This document shows, in pieces, positions 51,236 to 57,352 of a stretch of DNA of 57,352 nt; position 1 is the first letter of the stretch; the number at the start of each line of letters is the position of its first letter. The position numbers and the translations under genes were made by a program. The notes beneath the pieces are model-generated. The model saw only the letters and a program-made list of their open reading frames with translations. It had not been told where the DNA came from and searched no databases. The stretch spans positions 1 to 57,352 of the forward strand of contig CALKPY010000011.1 of the NCBI GenBank assembly GCA_937991435.1. Direction: 5' to 3'. This stretch comes from an uncultured Acidimicrobiales bacterium. GTDB lineage: Bacteria; Actinomycetota; Acidimicrobiia; Acidimicrobiales; UBA10347.

Positions 51236-52876
51236 GTGGAACGCAGAACGAGAAATATTGGTCTCCTGCTGGCAACATTCGCGTTAATCGTCTCCTGCGC
51301 AGGCGATGACCCTGGCGGTGACACTCGGCCGCTTGCCGCCGAAGAGGTTGCGATTTCGGTTCCCGCAACAGCTACCGCAACGCTTGCTAATCCCGACAGT
51401 GATGTTGATGAGCGCAGCGACCTCGACGATGGGGTGGTGCCCGAGGGGTCGATCCAGCTGACGGCAGTCGGCGTCGAGGCGGACGCCGGCGCCTCAGAGT
51501 CAACACCTGAAGAACCTGAAGAACCGGAAGAACCTTGGAGCTCGGAGTACGCCGAAGGGATTCAGCCAATTCTGCAAAACACATGTGCGCGCTGCCATGC
51601 GGCCGGCGCGGCGGGCTCCCAACATTTCGCCCTCGAAGTGGCTGCTGACGCTGTTGACAATGCTCCGCTGATCGCCGCCTACGTCGCGGCAAAGGAAATG
51701 CCGCCGTGGCCCGCTTCCGACCTTTCGGTGCCATTTCGCGGCGATACATCGCTAACGGTTGGGCAGATCGACGCGATCGTGGCCTGGGCCGACGGCGGTG
51801 CAGTACTCGATGTCGATCCGCAGACGCCCATTACGTCATCGGTTCCAATATTCACCCTCGAAGACCCCGAACTTGCCATGACTTCTGCCGGTGGCCCATA
51901 CACCGGAGACCCATCGAAAGTTGATGACTATCGATGCCTAGTCTTCGAACCCGAAATTCAGGAGCCAAGCTGGATCGTCGGTACCGAGTTTCGACCAGAC
52001 CAGACCCAGGTGGTACACCATGGCATCTTCCATGTTGCCTCGAAAGAGCTACGTGGCCAGGCCGAGTTCTGGGGTGATGCTGACGGCCAGCCTGGCTGGC
52101 CGTGCTATGGCGGTACTGGACTACACACTCGCGACGGCGGCTACCAATTCCGGCTCGGCGGTTGGGCCCCCGGAGGGTCGATTTCGCGCCAGCCAGAGGG
52201 TTACGGCATCGAGCTTCAACCCGGCGACTTTTTGATCATCCAGGTCCATTATCACTATGACGGTTCGGCGCCGGCCGACCTTAGTGAGTTCCGAATCGAC
52301 CTCGCTGACCCTGATGTCATTGCTGAAGCAGGTGGCTCGCTAAAGACGCTGAGCAGCGATGTGTATCTGACCCCGGCCGAGTTGCCGTGCTACGGCGGTG
52401 ACACCCATCGGTTGTGTGATCGTGATGCCGCTGTCCAACGGGCAAAAGACCTGTACGGGCCAATCATTGGCGACCTCGCGACTCGCTTGCTCGAGAACTG
52501 TGGGCAGACTCCCGACGACTACGCCGACATGACAGACGGAACCTCGACATCGGTTTGCGATGTAGAGGCGCAAAGCGGCGGAGTGATTGAGTGGGTAGCT
52601 CCACACATGCACGAGCTCGGATTGTCGTACCGCATGACGTTGCACCCCGATACGCCTGACGAACTTGTGTTGATCGACATTCCTGACTGGTCATTTGATT
52701 GGCAGTTCGGGTTCCGACCGATCGAGGAAATTCCAGTCGATGTGGGCGACACGATCCGCATCGAGTGCTCCTGGAATCGTGAGCGTGCGCCTTACGAGGC
52801 TGTCGGATGGATCATCTGGGCCGATGGCACTGGTGATGAAATGTGCTACTCGGCGCTCACGATTCGTCCAACCTGA
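51236..52876 (+). CDS. Lipoprotein fusing a haem c domain to a PHM/DBH-like copper monooxygenase
   Basis: The 546-residue protein has a lipobox (VSC, Cys21), an acidic Pro/Glu-rich linker, a cytochrome c motif CARCH (117-121) with a candidate axial Met155 (EMPPWP), and then two copper type II ascorbate-dependent monooxygenase domains. H261, H262 and H266 (VVHHGIFH) fit one copper site; H338/H340 (VHYHY) or H456/H458 (APHMH) with M535 (DEMCYSAL) fit the other. Electrons could come through the haem rather than ascorbate. It is anchored outside the membrane. GTG 51236 is the start. The substrate is unknown. Confidence 0.83.
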   Translation: MERRTRNIGLLLATFALIVSCAGDDPGGDTRPLAAEEVAISVPATATATLANPDSDVDERSDLDDGVVPEGSIQLTAVGVEADAGASESTPEEPEEPEEPWSSEYAEGIQPILQNTCARCHAAGAAGSQHFALEVAADAVDNAPLIAAYVAAKEMPPWPASDLSVPFRGDTSLTVGQIDAIVAWADGGAVLDVDPQTPITSSVPIFTLEDPELAMTSAGGPYTGDPSKVDDYRCLVFEPEIQEPSWIVGTEFRPDQTQVVHHGIFHVASKELRGQAEFWGDADGQPGWPCYGGTGLHTRDGGYQFRLGGWAPGGSISRQPEGYGIELQPGDFLIIQVHYHYDGSAPADLSEFRIDLADPDVIAEAGGSLKTLSSDVYLTPAELPCYGGDTHRLCDRDAAVQRAKDLYGPIIGDLATRLLENCGQTPDDYADMTDGTSTSVCDVEAQSGGVIEWVAPHMHELGLSYRMTLHPDTPDELVLIDIPDWSFDWQFGFRPIEEIPVDVGDTIRIECSWNRERAPYEAVGWIIWADGTGDEMCYSALTIRPT

Positions 52877-52953
52877 GCATGATCGCGATGTCGAGACTGC
52901 AACGCATCGCCGCGCCAAACCGTCAGAGTTCGGTGATCATCTAGGCTGCTCGG

Positions 52954-54249
52954 GTGACTACCAATGCCGATCTTGCTGATCGTTATCGCGCCGTGCTTCC
53001 GTCGTTTCTTGCCCCGTTTTACGAGAAGCCAATTTCGATTGACCGCGGTGAAGGAAGCTGGGTTTACGACATCGAGGGCAACCGCTGGCTCGATTGGTTC
53101 GGTGGCATTTTGACGACGATGATCGGCCATTCGCAGCCCGACGTTGTCGCCGCAGTGCAGGCACAGGCCGCCAAGGTCATGCACACCTCGACCCTGTATC
53201 TCAGTGAGCCGATGATCGAGCTCGCGGAACAGATCGCGTCGATCTCAGGTATTCCTGACGCCCGGGTCTTCTTCACCACATCGGGCACCGAAGCCAATGA
53301 CACGGCGATATTGCTGGCTACGAACTACCGGCGTTCGAACGAAATTCTCGCGATGCGCAACAGCTACCACGGGCGATCGATGACTGCGCAGGCGATCACG
53401 TCGCATCGAGGATGGTCGACATCGAGCCTGTCGGGTCTGTCGGTGAACTTCGTGCAGGGCCCGTACAAGCTCCGGTCGCCGTACGCCGAACTCGAAGACG
53501 ATGCGTTTACCCAAGCATGCGTTGATGACCTGGTGCAGGTACTCGACATGATGACTGCTGGCGATGTCGCATGTCTGATCGCCGAACCGATTCAAGGTGT
53601 CGGCGGCTTCGCCACGCCGCCCAACGGGTTCTTTGGCGCGATGCACAAGGTGCTTAGCGAAAAGGAAATCCTTTTCGTCAGCGATGAAGTCCAGACGGGG
53701 TGGGGTCGCACCGGCGAGCACTTCTGGGGTTACGAAGCACACGGAATCGTGCCTGACATGTTGACGTTCGCCAAGGGTGTGGGCAATGGCATCACGTTGG
53801 CGGGCATCGTTGCCCGGGCTGACATCATGAACTGTCTTGATGGCGTGTCCTTTACGACCTTTGGCGGCAACCCATTGTCAACCGCAGCCGGCCTGGCCAC
53901 GTTGCGCCAGGTGCAAGAGCACGATCTTCAAGGCAATGCACTCGCTCGCGGTCGTCAGCTGACCGAACGGCTCGAGCCCGTTGTCGAAGCCACACCGTGG
54001 ATCGCCGAGTTGCGCGGCAAGGGGCTCATGCATGGCATTGAGACAGTGCACGTCGGCAGCAACGAACCTGATGCCGGTCGATCGCTCAAGTTGCTCGAAG
54101 CAACACGCGAACGGGGGCTACTCATTGGCAAAGGTGGGCTCTACGGCAACGTGTTGCGTCTGACGCCCATGCTCAATATCACCGAAGACGAGATGGACCA
54201 AGGGCTCGACATGTTGATCGCGGCTATTGGCGACATCGACGATGCGTAG
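52954..54249 (+). CDS. Class III aminotransferase, AGXT2 / beta-alanine transaminase-like
   Basis: The 431-residue protein has RGEGSWVYDIEGN, TTSGTEANDTAI, NSYHGRS, FVSDEVQTGWGRTG and the PLP lysine in LTFAKGVGNG. It resembles AGXT2-type enzymes that use beta-alanine, beta-aminoisobutyrate or alanine with glyoxylate. It lies 18 bp before dihydropyrimidinase, which fits the last step of reductive pyrimidine breakdown. GTG 52954 is the start. Confidence 0.87.
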   Translation: MTTNADLADRYRAVLPSFLAPFYEKPISIDRGEGSWVYDIEGNRWLDWFGGILTTMIGHSQPDVVAAVQAQAAKVMHTSTLYLSEPMIELAEQIASISGIPDARVFFTTSGTEANDTAILLATNYRRSNEILAMRNSYHGRSMTAQAITSHRGWSTSSLSGLSVNFVQGPYKLRSPYAELEDDAFTQACVDDLVQVLDMMTAGDVACLIAEPIQGVGGFATPPNGFFGAMHKVLSEKEILFVSDEVQTGWGRTGEHFWGYEAHGIVPDMLTFAKGVGNGITLAGIVARADIMNCLDGVSFTTFGGNPLSTAAGLATLRQVQEHDLQGNALARGRQLTERLEPVVEATPWIAELRGKGLMHGIETVHVGSNEPDAGRSLKLLEATRERGLLIGKGGLYGNVLRLTPMLNITEDEMDQGLDMLIAAIGDIDDA

Positions 54250-54267
54250 ATCTGTGAGCACAGCGCT

Positions 54268-55680
54268 ATGACCACGCTGATTAAGGGCGGGTTGTTGCTT
54301 TCGGCAACGGGTGAGTCGCTGGCCGAGGTGTTGCTCGACGGTGAACGCATCGTGGCGGTGCTTGAACCAGGTTCAGACTTGGCTGGCGCCGCGGAGCGGG
54401 GTGCTGATCGCGTGATTGATGCATCGGCAAAGTATGTGCTTCCTGGCGGTGTTGATTGCCACACGCATCTTGAGATGCCAATGGGTGATCTGATGACCGC
54501 CGACACGTTCGAGTCGGGCACGCGAGCTGCGGCGTGGGGTGGCACCACGACGGTGATCGACTTCGCCACACAGATGGCGGGGGAGCACGTGCGTGAGTCG
54601 CTCGATGCTCGTCTCGCCGAGGCCGATGGTCAGTGCGCGATCGACTACGCGTTTCACATGGTGCTCGGCGGTGTCAACGACCAGTCGCTGGGCGAAATGG
54701 ACAAGCTCGTCGACGAGGGCATCACCAGCTTCAAGCTGTTCATGGCCTATCCCGGTCGGCTGCTCAGTGACGACCGCCAGATCTTGCTCGCTATGCAACA
54801 AGCCGCCGGCAACGGGGCAATGATCATGATGCATGCTGAGAACGGCATTGCTATCGACTTGCTGGCCGAGCAGGCGATCGCTCGCGGCGAGACCGACCCG
54901 GTCAACCATGGCTACGTGCGTCGAGCCGAGCTCGAAGCCGAAGCCACGCATCGTGCCATTCAGCTGGCGCGGGTTGGCGCTGCGCCGTTGTACATCGTGC
55001 ACCTGTCATCGAGTCACGCGCTTGAGCAGGTTGCGTGGGCGCAGAACAACGGCGCAAACGTGTTCGCCGAAACGTGCCCGCAATACCTGTATCTGAATCT
55101 CGAAGACCATCTCGGTGCTCCAGGATTCGGCGGGGCGGCGTATGTCTGCTCGACGCCGCTGCGCTCTAAGCACGAGCATCACCACGCGGATCTTTGGCAG
55201 GGCTTGCGATTGAATCAGCTCAGTGTTGTGTCGACCGATCATTGCCCGTTCTGCATGAACGAGGGCAAAGATCTGGGTGTCGGAGATTTTCGAAATATCC
55301 CGAACGGCCTCGGTGGTATCGAGCACCGTATGGATCTGCTCTATCAAGGTGTCGTCGCCGGGGAGATCACGTTGGCGAGATGGGTCGAGCTCTGTTCGAC
55401 GACGCCCGCTCGCATGTTCGGTCTGTATCCCCGCAAAGGGGCGATCGTGCCCGGTGCCGATGCCGACGTGGTGATTTATGACCCGGCCGCAAGCTCGACG
55501 ATCAGTGCCGAGACCCATCACATGGATCTTGACCACTCGGCCTACGAGGGTTTCGAGCTGCAAGGTGGTGTTTCGACGGTGATCTCCCGAGGAAGCGTGG
55601 TTGTCGACAATGGCACCTGGTCAGGCACGGCCGGCCACGGTGGCTACTTGCGCCGCGGGTTATCGAGTTACCTGCGCTAA
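54268..55680 (+). CDS. hydA: Dihydropyrimidinase (D-hydantoinase)
   Basis: The 470-residue amidohydrolase has the metal motif GGVDCHTHLEMP (H65, H67), the carboxylated Lys156 in SFKLFMAYPG, MHAEN, IVHLSSS and STDHCPF. It opens dihydrouracil and dihydrothymine, or hydantoins, to ureido acids. The upstream aminotransferase and the downstream PLP decarboxylase overlap or lie close, so the three form one operon. A beta-ureidopropionase gene is not in the window. Confidence 0.93.
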   Translation: MTTLIKGGLLLSATGESLAEVLLDGERIVAVLEPGSDLAGAAERGADRVIDASAKYVLPGGVDCHTHLEMPMGDLMTADTFESGTRAAAWGGTTTVIDFATQMAGEHVRESLDARLAEADGQCAIDYAFHMVLGGVNDQSLGEMDKLVDEGITSFKLFMAYPGRLLSDDRQILLAMQQAAGNGAMIMMHAENGIAIDLLAEQAIARGETDPVNHGYVRRAELEAEATHRAIQLARVGAAPLYIVHLSSSHALEQVAWAQNNGANVFAETCPQYLYLNLEDHLGAPGFGGAAYVCSTPLRSKHEHHHADLWQGLRLNQLSVVSTDHCPFCMNEGKDLGVGDFRNIPNGLGGIEHRMDLLYQGVVAGEITLARWVELCSTTPARMFGLYPRKGAIVPGADADVVIYDPAASSTISAETHHMDLDHSAYEGFELQGGVSTVISRGSVVVDNGTWSGTAGHGGYLRRGLSSYLR

Positions 55681-56927
55681 TGGCTGACCAACCGCATGTT
55701 CCAATGCCCGACCAAGGTCGCGACTGGGCTGACCTGCGCGCCGAGATGGTCGGCCGCGGTGATGGCGATGCCCGATGGCGTGACGGTCGCACGTCGGTCT
55801 ATGTGTTCAATGCCGGCGAGGATGTCGCCCAGGTGCAGCGCGAGGCCTATTCGCTTTATATGTCCGAGAACGGGCTTGGCCCGGCCGCGTTTCCATCGCT
55901 CGCCAAGATGGAAGCCGAAGTCGTGGCGATGGGCCTCTCGCTGCTGAACGGTGGACCCGAAGCAGTCGGCAACATCACCTCAGGCGGAACCGACTCGATC
56001 ACCATGGCGGTCAAGGCCGCTCGTGATTATGCGCGGGCTCGCGGGCAGAATGGCGCGGCGAATCTGGTGCTTCCGTATAGCGCTCATCCGGCGTTTGACA
56101 AGGCCGCAATGTTGATGGACATTGAGTTACGGCGTGTGGCGATCGGCGACGGCTACCTCGCCGATGTCGATGCCATGGCAGCAGTTGTCGACGATGCCAC
56201 CGTGATGGTTGTTGGTTCGGCGCCGAGCTTTCCGTATGGGCTCATCGACCCGATCGAGTCGATCGCCGCGATGTGTCGCGAGCGCGGTGTCTGGATGCAC
56301 GTCGATGCTTGCGTTGGCGGCTACATCGCTCCGTTTGTGCGCATGAACGGAGCCGGCATTGTGCCGTTCGATTTCGAGGTCGACGGTGTGTTGTCGATGT
56401 CGGCTGATCTGCACAAGTACGGCTATTGCGCCAAGGGCGCGTCGACGGTGTTGTTCCGTTCTGAGCAGCTTCGACAACACATGATGTTTGATTGTGATGA
56501 CTGGCCGGGCGGTCGCATGGTCACACCGACGCTGGCAGGCACGCGACCGGGTGGGGCGATTTCTGCGGCGTGGGCTGTCATGAATCACCTGGGTGTTGCC
56601 GGCTACCGGGCCAAGCATCGTCTGGTGACCAATGCCCGAGAGGCCGTCGAAGTTGGCGTGGCGAATCTTGGCTTCGAGGTGCTCGGCGAACCTCAGCTTG
56701 GCATTGTCGCGTTTCGACACACCGAACTCGACGCCCACGCGATCTACCGCCAGATGTATCGGCGTGGTTGGGTCTCTGCTTTCACGACCGAGCCGCCCGC
56801 GTTGCATCTGATGTTGTCACCGATACACGCTGAGGTCACCGACGAATATCTCGCCGACCTTGCGCAAAGTTGCGACGTCGTCGCCGGGGGTGACACCTCT
56901 CGCCCCAGCGAGATCCGATACAGCTGA
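55680..56927 (+). CDS. PLP-dependent group II decarboxylase / sphingosine-1-phosphate lyase-like enzyme
   Basis: The 415-residue protein has SGGTDSITMA, SAHPAFDKA (H136 stacks on PLP), HVDACVGG (D209) and the PLP lysine in SADLHKYGYCAKG (K246), which is the pattern of sphingosine-phosphate lyase and related amino-acid decarboxylases. Its ATG shares an A with the hydA stop (TAATG), so translation is coupled. The context suggests a substrate linked to beta-amino acids, for instance aspartate. The end of the gene shows a 29-bp partial duplication. Confidence 0.83.
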   Translation: MADQPHVPMPDQGRDWADLRAEMVGRGDGDARWRDGRTSVYVFNAGEDVAQVQREAYSLYMSENGLGPAAFPSLAKMEAEVVAMGLSLLNGGPEAVGNITSGGTDSITMAVKAARDYARARGQNGAANLVLPYSAHPAFDKAAMLMDIELRRVAIGDGYLADVDAMAAVVDDATVMVVGSAPSFPYGLIDPIESIAAMCRERGVWMHVDACVGGYIAPFVRMNGAGIVPFDFEVDGVLSMSADLHKYGYCAKGASTVLFRSEQLRQHMMFDCDDWPGGRMVTPTLAGTRPGGAISAAWAVMNHLGVAGYRAKHRLVTNAREAVEVGVANLGFEVLGEPQLGIVAFRHTELDAHAIYRQMYRRGWVSAFTTEPPALHLMLSPIHAEVTDEYLADLAQSCDVVAGGDTSRPSEIRYS

Positions 56928-56957
56928 CCGCCCCAGCGAGGTTCGCTCTAGCGGTCA
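56901..56957. repeat. Degenerate 29-bp tandem duplication and stem-loop at the end of the PLP decarboxylase gene
   Basis: CGCCCCAGCGAG occurs at 56901 and at 56930, and the following bases are also similar, which gives two diverged 29-bp copies. The second copy forms a stem (56925-56931 with 56951-56957, plus inner arms 56935-56939 and 56943-56947) over the stop codon. It lies between convergent genes and has no T-tract, so it is at most a weak terminator. Confidence 0.5.
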
Positions 56958-56973
56958 ATGTGATCGGGCCCCG

Positions 56974-57352
56974 CTACAGCGGGTTGGGTACGAGGGGTGC
57001 GGCGTCGGGCGACCATGCGGTGGTGCTCGCGAGCCGCATTGGTGTCAACAGCGGTGGGCGACCTGTTCGTAGGTGGTTGCCGTCGTGCATAAGAACCGGA
57101 GCTCCGATCAGACCGTCGATTGCCGTGAGTTCGTCAAGTGCCTCGTTGGTAAGACGCAAAGCGCCGCTTGAGACCCGTGTGCCGATCGACTCTGGTTGAG
57201 TGGTTCCGTGCAGCACCACCAAGGGTGAACCCCCGTCGCCGAAAGTGCCAAGCTCTTCGCTGAACAGGCCGAGGTCAACGATCCAGGATCCGTACGCGGG
57301 TGCTTGCATCGAACCAGGGATCAACTGGCTGACCCATCCGGTTCCGAGTGGC
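56974..57352 (-). CDS. YkuD (L,D-transpeptidase)-like protein without catalytic cysteine, N-terminus off window
   Basis: The 125 visible residues (from off the right edge) include WIVDLGLFSEELGTFGDGG and LHGTTQPESIGTRVSSGALRLTNEAL. The layout HGT...(S)-x-SHGC-x-R of L,D-transpeptidases is recognisable, but SHGC is replaced by SSGA here, which removes both the histidine and the nucleophilic cysteine. The fold is probably kept and catalysis lost. The substrate could still be bound, for instance peptidoglycan. The start is outside the window. Confidence 0.7.
   Translation of the reverse strand, partial: PLGTGWVSQLIPGSMQAPAYGSWIVDLGLFSEELGTFGDGGSPLVVLHGTTQPESIGTRVSSGALRLTNEALDELTAIDGLIGAPVLMHDGNHLRTGRPPLLTPMRLASTTAWSPDAAPLVPNPL

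Overview
The window reads as chromosomal DNA of a high-GC actinobacterium, most likely a marine or aquatic member of the Acidimicrobiia (Ilumatobacter-like). This is an inference. It rests on the menaquinone (o-succinylbenzoate) genes, a mycothiol-nitroreductase-like DsbA protein, an actinobacterial Cys-rich family, frequent GTG/TTG starts, probable leaderless starts, and several enzymes for methylated osmolytes. About 49 protein genes fill nearly all of the sequence. No tRNA, rRNA, CRISPR array, insertion sequence or prophage was seen. Both ends cut through a gene.

Positions 1-12944 form a methylated-amine/onium-compound and one-carbon catabolic region. It holds a lipoprotein substrate-binding protein (cut at the left edge), a class III aminotransferase, and a plus-strand operon (FAD/GcvT oxidoreductase, TetR regulator, second FAD/GcvT oxidoreductase). 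A convergent minus-strand operon follows (MttB-superfamily methyltransferase, third FAD/GcvT oxidoreductase, DmdA-like demethylase). Three paralogous dimethylglycine/sarcosine-dehydrogenase-type proteins lie within 10 kb.

Positions 13110-16986 carry the most unusual item: two tandem 632-residue paralogs. Each joins a TadG-like N-terminal membrane domain to a long extracellular region with seven regularly placed cysteine-pair motifs (C-x8-C six times, then C-x11-C-x-C), which suggests a disulfide-stapled repeat fold such as a seven-bladed propeller. An alkyl sulfatase, a Gfo/Idh/MocA oxidoreductase, Tag glycosylase, PrmA, a serine hydrolase, a YczE-like membrane protein and a DsbA-like protein follow.

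Positions 23979-32901 carry menE, menF, menD, menH and menC interspersed with a START-like protein, a PNPOx-like flavoprotein, threonine ammonia-lyase and a small lipoprotein. Together these convert chorismate to 1,4-dihydroxy-2-naphthoyl-CoA precursors. A sigma/anti-sigma pair comes next, then a tightly overlapping minus-strand operon for copper and cytochrome functions (cytochrome c, SCO, cupredoxin, polytopic membrane protein, TlpA-like thioredoxin) at 34150-37078.

Positions 37292-40878 encode class Ia ribonucleotide reductase (nrdA-nrdB), with structured RNA on both sides. An SDR enzyme and an MMPL/RND transporter divergent from an HxlR regulator follow; a perfect palindrome lies between the last two. 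Then come a signal-less periplasmic-binding-fold protein, an enlarged valyl-tRNA synthetase, a histidine phosphatase and a Cys-rich protein. The right end holds a lipoprotein fusing a haem c domain to a PHM-like copper monooxygenase, a reductive-pyrimidine-type set (aminotransferase, dihydropyrimidinase, PLP decarboxylase), and a partial YkuD-like protein that lacks the catalytic cysteine.
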